NCBI GenBank assembly: GCA_943736015.1
Contig: OX031070.1
Coordinates: 21,659,673-21,723,672 of the forward strand
DNA: 64,000 nt
Direction: 5' to 3'
Source: Tridacna crocea
Taxonomy: Eukaryota > Mollusca > Bivalvia > Cardiida > Cardiidae
The position numbers were made by a program, and so were the translations under genes. Shown one piece after another: positions 43,466 through 53,869 of this stretch. The notes below the pieces were generated by a model, which saw only the letters and a program-made list of their open reading frames with translations, searched no databases and had not been told where the DNA came from. The first letter of the stretch is position 1, and every line of letters starts with the position of its first letter.

Positions 43466-43729
43466 GCTTGTAACAGGCGAAAACGGGCATTCGGACATCT
43501 GCGTAAAGTGTCGTCTCGGATCAGCCTGCGTAGTCCGCGCATGCTAATCCGAGACAGCACTTTACGTCTACATTGGGTTTTGTGCTACAGTAGACATGCG
43601 CAAAACAGAAAATATCTTTAAAACGGAAAGTGCCGTCTCGGATTAGCCTGCGCGGACTGCGCAGGCTGATCCGAGATGACACTTTACGCAGATGTCCGAA
43701 TGCCCCTTTTCGTGTGTTGCAAGCCATAT
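43461..43729. mobile_element. family D fold-back element, complete copy
   Basis: The outer inverted repeats TTGGCTTGTAACAGGCG ... GGGCATTCGGACATCTGCG and CGCAGATGTCCGAATGCCC ... GTGTTGCAAGCCATA enclose two separate hairpins. These are GTGTCGTCTCGGATCAGCC / GCTAATCCGAGACAGCAC and GTGCCGTCTCGGATTAGCC / GGCTGATCCGAGATGACAC. The opposed ORFs here are read-through. Confidence 0.9.
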
Positions 43730-43797
43730 ACTTTTACCTACCCAAATATACTAAAGAGTATATATAGTCCTGTAAGTAAATATGTTAACATGACATT

Positions 43798-44017
43798 TTA
43801 ACCCTTATCCTGCTAAATAACTAAAATGAAATTTTCACTTCGATAGTAAAAACCCAAATATTGCTATTACAATGTTACATTTTTAGAAAATAATAGCTCC
43901 GTCTCGGACAGTGTTGATCCAAGATCAGACTGCACGTTCTGTGCAGTGTGCAGTCTGATCTTGATCTACACTGTCCGCAAAAGGTCAATGAGTCGCGCTT
44001 AGCAGCCTGAGGGTTAA
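43798..44017. mobile_element. family C MITE, complete copy, inverted
   Basis: TTAACCCTTATCCTGCTAAA on the left and GCTTAGCAGCCTGAGGGTTAA on the right, with exact TTAA ends. The palindrome has a 6-base duplication in its centre (CTGTGCAGTGTGCAG). Confidence 0.9.
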
Positions 44018-44043
44018 GTAACTTTACTTACATGAGTACATCA

Positions 44044-44108
44044 ACTTACATAAGTAAATGTATGCATATTAAAAGGGCCACTTACATAAGTAAATGTATG
44101 CATATTAA
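44044..44108 (+). repeat. 36-bp tandem duplication
   Basis: ACTTACATAAGTAAATGTAT + GCATATTAA occurs at 44044 and again at 44080. Confidence 0.85.
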
Positions 44109-44509
44109 TAGAGCTTGGGTTTGTTAGGAATGTATCGATGTATTTTTCATTCTGATTATGTAATATGAGATCGAAATCCTTTTAAGAACTTATCGTGATG
44201 TTTTGTTGCGAATAGGAAAAAAAAGGAACTAGTTTCTTGAACTGAAAGCGGAAAAAAATGTTGGGATATGATAAAAGACGTAAGACATGCCACTGATCTC
44301 GTTAATAAGGAAAGACAGCCCATTAAAACTCGCAGCGGCACATATATCAACTCAACCTTTTTTTGACGGATAAAAATGTAATCCACTATTCTTCCCTGAT
44401 CTTGCTCTATGCCTCCGCCACAGAAGCAAATGCTTTTGCCTTTACATGACGATGAAAAGATGAAGAAATGTATGTTTGGAGTATGTGTAATATGTGACCA
44501 TACATAATC
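44109..44509. other. no feature recognised
   Basis: AT-rich; the - strand ORF 44156-44386 is unsupported. Confidence 0.4.
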
Positions 44510-44780
44510 TGAGGCATGCTCTGGGAAAAGAGGGTTAATGCATCTGCAAAAAGTATCGAGTCGGGTCAGCCTGCGCAGTCCGGGTAGGCTGACCTGAATC
44601 GATAATTTTTACTATCGATCATTTCTTTTGCGTGTCAAAGGCCCAGTCTACGATCATGGTTCGCTCGGTTAATGGACAAAACGGGTTTTTATGAATCTAT
44701 AATAACTTGATGGCTTGCTTGGCATTTCATTAATATGGAGATGAATAAAACTCCTTTTTGTCAGGGCAAAGGTCCTATAT
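44510..44780 (+). mobile_element. family E repeat
   Basis: GAGGCATGCTCTGGGAAAAG, GGGTTAATGCATCTGC, GGGTCAGCCTGCGCAGTCC / GGTAGGCTGACCTGAATCGA (a hairpin), ATGGTTCGCTCGGTTAATGG and TCCTTTTTGTCAGGGCAAAG. The outer GGCATGCTCTG... and ..CAGGGCAAAG suggest short inverted ends. Confidence 0.65.
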
Positions 44781-45380
44781 TAAACACGTTGACATGTTGT
44801 TGATGGTAATATGTAGTAAATCACAGGTACATTTATTGTAAATCATAAGTATATTTCCAAAGTCGGCAGTTGAAAACTTTTTTTCCAATACGTAACAAGT
44901 TTGGTGGCACCAGTGCGGTGCGATAGTTGTGCCTTAAATAGTTTGGCTGTAAAAGCCCAAGCCGAATTTTCCATAATATCTACAGACAGGCCACTTAGGT
45001 GCGCATCTTGCTGTCAATTTCTGTTTTTACATCTTCGAAGAGGCAAAGAAACACTTTCATGGCAATCTTTTTGGTACATTATTTTGCTTGTGTTCTTGAA
45101 TTGAACTGCCAGGAAAAAATATCTTTTTCGTATCCAAGCTCGATCAATTTCTCTCCAAGGATTGATGGTAGTCATTGCAACAAGATTCACCTCTCTCTCA
45201 TCATTGTTTCGACGATGGATGTGTGGAAAAAGGAGCCGGTAGCTTGGGGGAGAATATTGTGCTATGGACTGTGAAAGGAAACTCTATGGAACCATGAATA
45301 GCTGCCCAGTCGGCTATGTTATAACTGAAATATTGTTGGTAACCAGTATTTTCTACTACTCCCATCAAATGTTTTCAGAA
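44781..45380. mobile_element. SINE-like fragments
   Basis: GTGCGCATCTTGCTGTCAAT (echoed at about 46018), GGAAAAAGGAGCCGGTAGCTTG (echoed at about 52083) and CGGCTATGTTATAACTGAAA with TATTGTTGG (a SINE 3' core) suggest a broken SINE. ORFs 44901-45274 overlap and are unsupported. Confidence 0.4.
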
Positions 45381-46365
45381 ATTATTTCCTCGGGGTTGTG
45401 AAAACACAGGAGTGTAAAGAATTATTAATGGTCGATGATATTCATGTTTGAAAAATAATTGGCTTCAGTATTTTTATAGTCTCCCTAAACGTGAATAATA
45501 ATGCTTTTCATTGTCGAAAGTGTTGAACTTTAAACGGCGAATCGGTGGAATTACAGAAGTTATCAGATACGGTCTGAAATAATATAGTAGCACTTTATTG
45601 TATATGCACTATGTCATTTGGAATACATGTATGTTTCCAACAGGCTTTGATCATTTCAATCTGTTTATAATCTGAAGATCGTAACATAAAGGAAAAAAAA
45701 TACGTTATCAATAACAATAAAATAGAATCTTGGGATTAATTTCGTGCGCATTTTTTTTTTTTCAAATAATGTCAAGCATATATATACCTGCAACGAGGAA
45801 AGGAGAGGAAAACAAATAAACAGCAAGCATTAAACAGTTTGTTCAGCATGTTTGTAATATAGGTCGGGCTCTAATGATGCACCAAGATTTTTATGTGATG
45901 TAAAAGCACTGACAAAGTAAGATAGTAATTTGATGTCACGTTGATACCATGAATAGTTTTTCTTTTGCGTGGAATGCCTGAACTTCACTTTTTTAATGTG
46001 AATAAAAATGACATTTAGGTGTGAATCTTGCTGTCATTGTCTGATTTACCAGTTGAAATTAGAGACAACCTTCCATTGTCACATATTGGTGCCACGATTT
46101 CACTAGCTTTTATTATGCAACAATGAGTTATGCTATTTAGATATCCATGTTTTAAAGCCATTTACCAATGCTTTCGGGGGTATTTATGGTTTAGTTTTAA
46201 TGGAGTCATGAGGACAGATGTCCTTTATCTTGCTATGATTGAAAATCAATAAAAACACACCTTACATATGAGTTACTTTGTTTAAATCTTCTGCATTTAA
46301 CCAAGCATTCTTAACAGGATTCATGGTCTATTTATACATTTAGAAAGTAATTCAACTTCTGACAG
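45381..46365. other. no gene recognised
   Basis: AT-rich. A degenerate A-like TTTCCTCGGGGTTGTGAAAA at about 45385 and a short SINE-like word at about 46018. Confidence 0.4.
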
Positions 46366-46478
46366 GTTGAACCAAATGGTTTAGGCAATCACAAGTTGTT
46401 ATTCTGTCAAAGTTCGAAAATGTTTGAGAATAAGACTAAGAATGTGCTTAAAATGGGAGGCGAATACGGACCCTTTTG
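46366..46478. mobile_element. family G half-element
   Basis: Right half only: GAGAATAAGACTAAGAATGTG and GGCGAATACGGACCC, matching the right arm of the G copies at 20059 and 47572. Confidence 0.55.
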
Positions 46479-46581
46479 TTCGGAACAATTTGTACATGAT
46501 ATAGGCTATGGTAAGTAATATGCGTTCCAGAACAATGGCTTAAGCACCTTCCCTCGGGGGTTTACATTTGCTTCTAAGAAA

Positions 46582-46743
46582 TCAAATGCTGATTTTGCGA
46601 CATTTGGATCCTCTGCCATTCGTTTTTGAATGCCACTTAGCCAATTCCTGTAGATTTTGTACGGATGAGTCCCTCGCTTGAACTTGGCACCACAGATGGT
46701 CCCAGAGGTCAATCGGGTCAAGAGCAGGGCTTCTTGTTGGCCA
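46582..46743 (-). pseudogene. Tc1/mariner transposase C-terminal remnant
   Basis: One - strand frame reads WPTRSPALDPIDLWDHL followed by QARDSSVQNLQELAKW, the typical C-terminal catalytic block of Tc1-like transposases (WPxxSPDLNPIExLWD...LQEL). The block is one residue short and the catalytic Glu is Asp. The frame breaks soon after and a stop follows. A different frame over the same bases gives a 71-aa ORF that is a shadow. Only this fragment of about 54 codons is recognisable. Confidence 0.75.
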
Positions 46744-46924
46744 ATGTTATATGTCAGTTTTTTTAGGGCGTCGCTTTTCTAATGCTCATGTGTGTATTAT
46801 AAGTATAGGGCATCATAATGGGACTCGTGTAACATCGTCTTTCATCGCTGAAAGCTGAAAAAAACTTACGGATTCGGCTAAAACTCGAGTACTCCCTTAT
46901 CGATGAAAGGCGATGAAGGGCGAT

Positions 46925-47095
46925 GGTACAAGAACCCCTTTCGAGAGCACGGTTCAACTGTGTAATTTTTATCTTGTTCTTCTTTAAACTGTTTACATTA
47001 ATATCATGATTATCAGAACCCCCCCAACCCTCCCCCACCCCCACCCCTGTCCCTTTTTTTCTGAGTTTTTTATCTGACGGTCCCCTACCTATCCT
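46925..47095 (-). repeat. family H dispersed repeat, inverted
   Basis: TTTACATTAATATCATGATTA, TTTTTCTGAGTTTTTTATC and CTGACGGTCCCCTACC are the reverse complement of the blocks at 12165-12300. Confidence 0.55.
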
Positions 47096-47571
47096 TAAGT
47101 TATTGGGTTTTTAGAGTTGGAGCTTTGAACAGCATCGTCATTGTATTTGTGAATGGGGCAACGAAGTTCTAAAGATTGGATGTCTTGAATTATTAGAATT
47201 TTTTTCGAGTAATTGTTTTACTTTTCATGTTGCACGGCAATTTTTATTGGCAAAATTTGTGGTCCATTTCTTTTTTAGATATTCAAGTGCCATTCGATCT
47301 TTATAGGGTAGATTAAGATGACGTTGATAATTACAAAGACTCTCTTGTGCGCTTTTTCAGGCTATGTTTTTCTTTTTTTTCGAAGTTCACCCTTATTATT
47401 TTTTTCTTTATCGTATTTGATATAGTTGATGTATTTCGCTGGTGTTGGGTTTGCTATTCAGACATTGTAATGTTGGACGTGTCATTTGTCCGCAAAATGT
47501 TTTATTAGCTTTTAAGCTATTCGAAAAATATGAAGAGATCTAACTAAATAAGATCGGTCGGAGTCTGTATT
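47096..47571. other. no feature recognised
   Basis: T-rich noncoding sequence. Confidence 0.4.
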
Positions 47572-47762
47572 CACCAACCATTCTCAAGAACATTCTTAGT
47601 CTTAGTCTTCAGAATTTCGTCAATGTGAAAGTAAGGGAACATCTGATTGGCTACACCGAACGGTTTAGCCAATCAGATGTTCTGTTACTTTCAATGTCAG
47701 AAAATCTTGAAGGATAAGACTAAGAACGTTCTTGAGAATGATTGGTGAATATGGACGCTGGT
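47572..47762. mobile_element. family G MITE copy
   Basis: GTATTCACCAACCATTCTCAA and TTGAGAATGATTGGTGAATA are the terminal arms, with inner arms GAACATCTGATTGGCT / AGCCAATCAGATGTTC around an ACACCGAACGGTTT loop. The terminal GGGCCC is degraded. Confidence 0.8.
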
Positions 47763-48230
47763 GAGATATAGAAGTATGTAAATTGTAAACTTTTCTGCAA
47801 TACAGCTAAAACAGTATAACATGGTGTAAAAAAGACCTTCCTTTGCAATACCAAATACGCTTTGAAAATATTCCTGTGACGCCTTTATCAACAAGTTTAT
47901 CCCGAATGACAGGTTAATATCATTATCATTGCTATAAAGAGCGATATCAAATAGTATTGAGGGTTGAATCTGACCCTTGTCCTGATAAATCATGGCCACC
48001 ATTAATTATTTTTTGACATCTGACTAAATAAGCTGGTACTGTATCTATCTATAAGTTTAATGAAAGATAGGCTATCATTCTGCTCGGTTTTAGCACTAAA
48101 TCAGGCGTATTCATTTCGTGACTTTCTATAAAACATTAGTCCTGACAAAAAGGTCAGAATGTGGGATAGTATTCTGGTTAGATTCCACATCGATGCTGCC
48201 GGTCACGTGGGGGTTTTCATGGACCAGACA
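47763..48230. other. no feature supported
   Basis: A 101-aa - strand ORF (47697-48002) partly overlaps the G element and has no recognised family. It is kept only as a note. Confidence 0.3.
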
Positions 48231-48415
48231 TTAACCTTTAGGCTGCTAAGCGCGACTGATGGCTCAAGACCAGACTGCACAGATATGTTAGATGATGTTG
48301 GATTCACACTGTTCAATATAGACATTTGTACCCCCTGAATAAATTTGAACTTGCAATATTTAGAATCATACTTTACGCTGGAATGTCTCATTTCACAAAT
48401 TTAGCTGGTTAAGGG
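48231..48415. mobile_element. family C remnant
   Basis: TTAACCTTTAGGCTGCTAAG start and GACCAGACTGCACAGATATG with a broken palindrome. Ends TTTAGCTGGTTAAGGG. Confidence 0.65.
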
Positions 48416-48469
48416 TTTTTTACAGAACCACAGTCTTCAGTCTTGTACTGGTGAGACACCGGAAAGATA

Positions 48470-48525
48470 CTAGTAAGTGAACTGTCGCCGTATTGTAACT
48501 GAAATGATGTTAAAATGGGGTAGGA
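48470..48525 (+). mobile_element. SINE 3' core fragment
   Basis: ACTGTCGCCGTATTGTAACTG and AAATGATGTTAAAATGGGG match the core seen at 22795. The - strand ORF 48470-48787 begins in it and is unsupported. Confidence 0.4.
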
Positions 48526-49049
48526 CATCTTTCATTCGAAAATGCCAGAAAGCAGATATCAAAGTTTTAGTACTGCTTTGAAAATAATAGGATGCATCAT
48601 TCCAAGCTGCAAAGAACATGTGTACAAAGTCAACAGTATATTTCACAATCCTACTGGATTCAGTTCCATTTCTAGAATCGTCTGACCAACTGAGTCTATA
48701 TCTGACACAGCCGGTTGGGTCGTCTCGGAATTCAGTTCTGACAGAATTTCGAAAAGCATAATTAATTAAGAACCCAAATACTGACAATTAGCTGTTGCTC
48801 TTGAAAAAAACGGCACGCGATGAAAAATATACCATCTACATAGCGATACGAACGATATTTTGAATATATATTATACGTGTATGCCATACACGAACAATTC
48901 ATTAGTATCACGTCAGGTTATTAGATTACAGAATCATTCATTACTGTGGCACATGTATAACGAACATCAATACCGATACCATTCATAGAACAGGTATATG
49001 TTAATTGAATGATTTTCTATATAGATGTAGGTTTTTCATATCATGGCAT

Positions 49050-49207
49050 CATGGCACCTTTATCCTACTAAATAAATCAAATGAAACTCTCAAGCGGATA
49101 ATAAAACACCCGAATGATGGTATTTCAAGTTTAGTTTTTGGAGAAATTTATGTCGTAATCGACCACTGATCTTGATCTTTACTGTCCACTAAAGGTCCTG
49201 AAGTATC
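49050..49207. mobile_element. family C fragment, inverted
   Basis: ACCTTTATCCTACTAAATAA, GAAACTCTCAAGCGGATAAT and CTGATCTTGATCTTTACTGTCC. The palindrome has lost one arm. Confidence 0.55.
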
Positions 49208-49256
49208 GTTTTATAGTATAATGGTTTAATATTTGTTTCCTTTATGGAGTGATGGA

Positions 49257-49496
49257 ATGACTTTCGAGAAAATAATATTTCATGAGATGCTTTTAAAAAT
49301 CTTGGTATTCGGTAATGCCTGTCTTGTCTGTCCCTCTACATGCACTGCAAAGCCGAAGCCAAGTACTAGTGATACGCTAGAAAGACAAGCAATAATGAAA
49401 TGTTTCCGAGATTATGCCGATATAGTGCTGAGAACGAAGCATCTTCTCAACGACAAAAATCAGATTACCCTTAAGCTGCTAAGCGCGACCCGCTGA
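49257..49496 (+). CDS. uncertain short ORF with signal-peptide-like start
   Basis: From ATG 49257 the frame reads MTFEKIIFHEMLLKILVFGN, giving a hydrophobic stretch (MLLKILVFGNACLVC) like a secretory signal. A polar region with several charged residues (DTLERQAIMKCFRDYADIVL) follows. The stop falls inside the family C copy at 49466, so the last residues are transposon-derived. This could be a first exon whose donor lies before 49466, a small secreted peptide, or chance. No family was recognised. Confidence 0.2.
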   Translation: MTFEKIIFHEMLLKILVFGNACLVCPSTCTAKPKPSTSDTLERQAIMKCFRDYADIVLRTKHLLNDKNQITLKLLSATR

Positions 49497-49678
49497 CCAT
49501 GTCCGGACAGTGAAGATCAAGATCATACTGCACAGAACGTACAGTCTGATCTTGGATCTGCACTGTCCGAGAAGTAGATGTTATTCCCCAAAACATAATT
49601 TTCAAAGAGCGGTATTTAAGTTTTAAATACTGAACAGAAAATGTCTTTTCAGTTACATACCACCGGGATTAGGGTTAA
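49466..49678. mobile_element. family C MITE copy
   Basis: TTACCCTTAAGCTGCTAAG on the left, GGGATTAGGGTTAA on the right, with the palindrome carrying one mismatch (ATCATACTGCAC). Confidence 0.8.
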
Positions 49679-49767
49679 GTCAGTCTACTTTGTCGTCTTT
49701 TTATTTTGCTTTTTGACTGATTTAGTTTTAACTCTTGTTTTTTATCTGTTATCTCTGAAACCATCCG

Positions 49768-50005
49768 GCCGGATAGCTTAGAGAGTAGCGTATATGAGTT
49801 GAGATCTGATTGGTGATGGCTCGATACCCGGTTGAGACAAGCTTTCTTTCCGGCTCTCTTTTGCCTCTTACCTCTGATGCATGTAAGAAAAGTAGTCAGT
49901 GACTTGGAAAGTCTTGTCAATACTCGTGTGAGAATGCCAGGAAACACATACATAGGCAGGTGCAACAACTGCAGTGATATGACCTAAGCTGTTAAAACAG
50001 TTTTC
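49768..50005 (+). mobile_element. tRNA-derived SINE
   Basis: The head CGGATAGCTTAGAGAGTAGC (A-box-like) and GGTGATGGCTCGATACCCGG (B-box-like) resemble a tRNA promoter. The body ends GATATGACCTAAGCTGTTAA, the shared molluscan SINE tail motif, without an ATTC run. The - strand ORF over it is not a gene. Confidence 0.65.
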
Positions 50006-50139
50006 TGTTTAACTTCCTATAATTGCACTCATGGGGCGAAATAGTTTTTTGATTGGTCAGAACCAGGTCATGTGACGAAAAACCCTGCACACCATTTTTC
50101 TATGAACGCAATGGGACTACTTTCGGTTTTTCCAAATTG

Positions 50140-50580
50140 CAATCATCACAACTCGGCCGATTCCGTACCTACATCTAACCTCGTCCGTATCAAGGAGGTT
50201 TTCATTTTGAAATGAGAATCACGTGATTCTATATATATATAGCGCCACTGACAGTTGTTTAGCAACGACATAAACAACCTTGATGAAGCTATTCACATAT
50301 GTGACTGTCTATTTATCGGTGAAAACTTCAATCAGAATTGATAAACCACGTTGAAAAATGAATGTACTAAAGTTCTGTTTGTAAACTGAATAAAAAGTTA
50401 GAAAGATTTCGAAGAAAATTGAAACTTAAGTTTTCTTTTGTAAGAGGAGCCTTACAATTTTCAGAACGGTACACCGGCGTATTTTCGGGCGATGAATGCA
50501 TCGCTCTGACGCATATCATTCCAACAGCTACAGCCGAGCGATATGATGGCTTCCATCACTCGAGGTATGCCTAATGTTTA
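50140..50580. repeat. family I dispersed repeat
   Basis: ATCACAACTCGGCCGATTCC, GTACCTACATCTAACCTCG, ATGAGAATCACGTGATTCTA and GATGGCTTCCATCACTCGAGG. A shorter copy with an internal deletion is at 59425-59505. Nature unknown. Confidence 0.6.
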
Positions 50581-50605
50581 AACTGTTGTGTAGTTTGTAG
50601 AGTTT

Positions 50606-50757
50606 ATTTCATTAGCTTATGGTTAATACGGAGAAATATTCACCGAAAAGGGGAAAGGTATGCGAAAATTACGAGTGCCGTACGAGTTATTTTCGCGGAC
50701 CTTTCCGTTTTGAGGCAAATATTTCCCCATATTAACGCCAAGCTGATGAAATAAATT
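50606..50757. repeat. imperfect ~150-bp fold-back
   Basis: TTTATTTCATTAGCTTATGG ... GGAGAAATATTCACC ... GGGGAAAGGT is mirrored by ACCTTTCCGTTTTG ... CAAATATTTCCCC ... CCAAGCTGATGAAATAAA. The centre contains GCGAAAATTACGAG / CGAGTTATTTTCGC. Confidence 0.7.
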
Positions 50758-51343
50758 ATACATTTCCCCTGATTATTTCGTCAACGAATGCCACTTTTAA
50801 ATCTAGTGATATCAGATAGAACAAAAAAAGTAGATCTAGTTCCAGATTTTCGGCAGGATGAAAATATTCACTGTGACGGGGAAATAATTCCGCCCCCACC
50901 CCCCAACTTAAACATTTCTAAAAATAGACACATGAAATATAATATCTAATTTTAGATTTCATGCAAATTGTTTATGCGCTATATCTAGAGTTCCATCGCT
51001 GAATCAGTCAAATGCAGGAAGATAGATGTCTTCTTCTTAAAAAAAAACTTGCAAAAAGGAAACTACGTAATAAACTCTGACAAAATGATGAATGTTTATC
51101 TTTAATTGCACTCTAAACATAGAATATACGCTATGCCAACAGTGAATCGAGAATCTGAATGGTCGACGTCATCAGTTACATCATTCAATACGTCAGCGGT
51201 CGATTTCTATGAATCCAAGGAAATTTTTTTCTTGCATAAATGAATTTGATTTCTTGTTTCATGAAGGAGTTACTCTTAAATATTTCTTTGCGGGGATCGT
51301 GAATTTGATGGAATGTATAGTGAAAGAACTGTTGGAGAATGGA
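50758..51343. other. no feature recognised
   Basis: AT-rich with a C-rich patch at about 50892-50905. Confidence 0.4.
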
Positions 51344-51429
51344 CCGAAAGAATTGATTACACTGTGTTAAGAATTTTTGAAAGAAAGGGCCGAAAGAATT
51401 GATTACACTGTGTTAAGAATTTTTGAAAT
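51344..51429 (+). repeat. 46-bp tandem duplication
   Basis: CCGAAAGAATTGATTACACT + GTGTTAAGAATTTTTGAAA occurs at 51344 and 51390 without mismatches over 39 bases, so it is recent. Confidence 0.9.
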
Positions 51430-52340
51430 GTTGGCGTGATTGGGACAATATTTGAAACAAGCCTAGAACTAGGAAATAAAAAATGAAGAATAAACAGGTA
51501 TTAGACTACACAGTTTTTTACATTCTAATAGGTCGGTCACAAAACGTTGGCGTCATTCGAATCATAGCTTACAAGAAACCATAGAATAGACCAAGTCTTA
51601 TATCGGCCACAGGTAGATAGATACTCATCAAGAACAGATCTGCCGACGGTACGTTGTCTACACCTATTCTTCATAAATTATCTATAAAAAGGTCTCTCGA
51701 ATGAATGCATGTATTGTCAGCTTAACCTCAAGTTCAATTACATCCAGTTTATTGTATTATTCATATACAGAATTCATTTCTTTTATTTTGTTCTATTAAT
51801 CATCGAAAGTAGTGATTTCGAAGCCATCAAAATGGCCGCCTTCGAATGTATCTCGATGAAAACACCCGCGAAAAAATGAACTCAACCTTTTAATACAAAC
51901 CACTAGTTTCAGCAAATGACTTTTTTTGGCCTTGTCCCAGGCTACATTTGAAAAAGCGTTGGATGTAAAGGACTTTTTCTTGCATTTTTTTAACAATTTA
52001 TTACAGTTTTAAATGGAGGTTGACGATGATTGTCCCTATTTCAAGAGGATGTTGCTGGTCATCGGTTCGACAATACTTATGTGGGAAAGGAGCCAGTGGC
52101 TTGTGAAAGTTATTGCGCGACGCACTGGTGTAAGGAACTCAGTGAAAGCATGTTGTAAAAGATGCACAGGACGCTGCGATATAATTGAAGTGGTGTTGAA
52201 AAAAGCCTCAGAAACTATGTGAACAAACAAATTTAGTGGGAAGTTTCTTCAAATTTGTTTTAAAAGTAAAGGAGTGCATCATCCATGCTATGAATTTCTG
52301 TGGTCTCTTGTGGTCTATGGTTAAAAATCCCATGTTTCAA
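51430..52340. other. SINE-like fragment, otherwise nothing recognised
   Basis: ATGTGGGAAAGGAGCCAGTGG (about 52079) and GGACGCTGCGATATAATTGA with AGTGGTGTTGAAAAAAGC (52168-52206) look like a broken SINE. The overlapping ORFs at 52013-52230 are not supported. Confidence 0.4.
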
Positions 52341-52344
52341 TGGC

Positions 52345-52545
52345 CCTCGCAAACAAGACTTTCGAAAACATTGTGGCAAAAAATACAAATGCCTGTAAGC
52401 AGAAGATCTTTTTTTTTTTTCAATTCCCAGTTCCATTGTAATGTTTTTTTTTTTTTTTAAAAAAACACTCCATCTTACTATTTGTGAAGAAATTGATTTG
52501 TTGTCTACGAATGCTTTCAATCTAGTCGTTTGGTAACAGAGCAAA
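52345..52545. mobile_element. family A remnant
   Basis: GACTTTCGAAAACATTGTGG at the start and TTGTCTACGAATGCTTTCAA / TCTAGTCGTTTGGTAACAGAG at the end, with homopolymer T runs between. Confidence 0.5.
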
Positions 52546-52659
52546 GGTATGGGTAGTAGATCTGTGACCCGTGTACACCTAGTTGGGTCCCCAGAAGATG
52601 CAGACATGGTATAAATTTACACTAAGAATATTTAAGTGAAGGCTGTCAGGTACAATACT

Positions 52660-52745
52660 CAGTGCTTTATCCGACAGCGTAGAACAAGATCAGCCGGTGC
52701 AAAAACTGTGATCTGATCTAAGATATATACATGTACACATTCCGA
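52660..52745. mobile_element. family C remnant
   Basis: TTATCCGACAGCGTAGAACAA, GATCAGCCGGTGCAAAAAC and GATCTGATCTAAGATATAT. Confidence 0.4.
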
Positions 52746-53104
52746 TATTCACTCAGTAATTCTGGCATATTATTCTGACTCAAAATTGCAATTTCGTGCA
52801 TAATTATATTTCTCCAAGAGTTAATTAGACTTTGACGTTTCTGAATAAATAAGCCGAGATTGGTTCTACCTATATGATTTATTAAAGACTGGCTGTCGCC
52901 CGGTTTCACTGATCACCGCTAATATAGATGTAATTAACGCCTTAGACCGCGAAACATGAAATAAAAAGCCCGTCCTTTTTCCAGGAATAAACAGTACAAC
53001 TCCACTGCAAATAATTTACTGGCATGTTTTGTCTTAAGAAAGAATCAAATTGCAGATGCACGATAGAAAGAAGATCATTTCGAAATACACGCATTCATAA
53101 AATA
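52746..53104. other. no feature recognised
   Basis: AT-rich noncoding sequence. Confidence 0.4.
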
Positions 53105-53275
53105 TATATGCCATGCTCGGAGGAAGGTTTAATGCGTTTTCGTGTTTTAATATACAGAATAATTAATCACATAGTGATGAATCTATAAAATCGTTTTCAA
53201 TCAACAAGTGATTGAATCATGAGGTAGAATGAACACTTTTCCAGTTATAACAATACTCCCAGCTTAATTACACTC
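53105..53275 (+). mobile_element. family E fragment
   Basis: GCCATGCTCGGAGGAAGGTT, TAATGCGTTTTCGTG, AATCACATAGTGATGAATC and GATTGAATCATGAGGTAGAA. Confidence 0.55.
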
Positions 53276-53504
53276 TTAAACCTTTACTCCATAGATACTC
53301 ATTTCTATGCATTGCTTGTAGGAGCCTTTGGAAAACGTTGTGGCAAAAGGTGATATTGCTCGTAACGAGCAATTTCACCTTTTGTCACAATGTTTTCTGC
53401 ACTATCAAAAGGTATCATATACACATAAGAAACAGCTTCATCCTTGCTGTTATTTAGGGTCAATTAGAGATAACATAGAAATGCCTTATGGGGTAAAGGG
53501 TTAA
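53276..53504. mobile_element. family B MITE copy
   Basis: TTAAACCTTTACTCCATAG on the left, TATGGGGTAAAGGGTTAA on the right, with palindrome centre ATTGCTCGTAACGAGCAAT. It closely matches 12420-12648 along its whole length. Confidence 0.9.
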
Positions 53505-53641
53505 TGTAGAATATCAGGCTCAGGCGCATGACATGTTAAAGCTGATTTTAATGTGCAATGGATATCTTGATGAGTGTTCTAAAATATTCTAGTATATTTT
53601 TTGTCTTTTGCATTACATGCTAGAGTTGTTGTTTGTTTCCT

Positions 53642-53869
53642 TTAACCCATTACCACACAATCCCTACTTTTGACGCCTCTGAGAAAGAAGCCTTTTGAAA
53701 ACACTGTAGGAAAAGGAGAAAATGCTGGTAACCAGCATTTTCTCCTTTTCCCACAGTGTTTTCTACCCTTCCCAGCACAAATTTCAATTTTTCAATCACC
53801 TTATTTTGTCGTCTGCAAATGCTTTCAATTTGGACCAGTCTAAAATTTTGTCGTGTGGTAATGAGTTAA
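53642..53869. mobile_element. family A MITE, complete copy
   Basis: TTAACCCATTACCACACAAT on the left, GTGTGGTAATGAGTTAA on the right, with a palindrome centred on GCTGGTAACCAGC. Both arms carry the CACTGT variant of CATTGT. Confidence 0.92.

Noticed and set aside
43436-43727. Opposed ORFs with GHLRKVSSRISLRSPR in both
   Set aside because: The same peptide appears on both strands because the family D element is an inverted repeat.
46506-46721. 71-aa ORF on the - strand as a gene
   Set aside because: It is a shadow frame of the Tc1 transposase remnant read in another frame over the same bases.
47697-48002. 101-aa - strand ORF beginning MVAMIYQDKGQIQPSIL
   Set aside because: Partly overlaps a family G element; no family recognised and no splice evidence. 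Could be revisited with transcripts.
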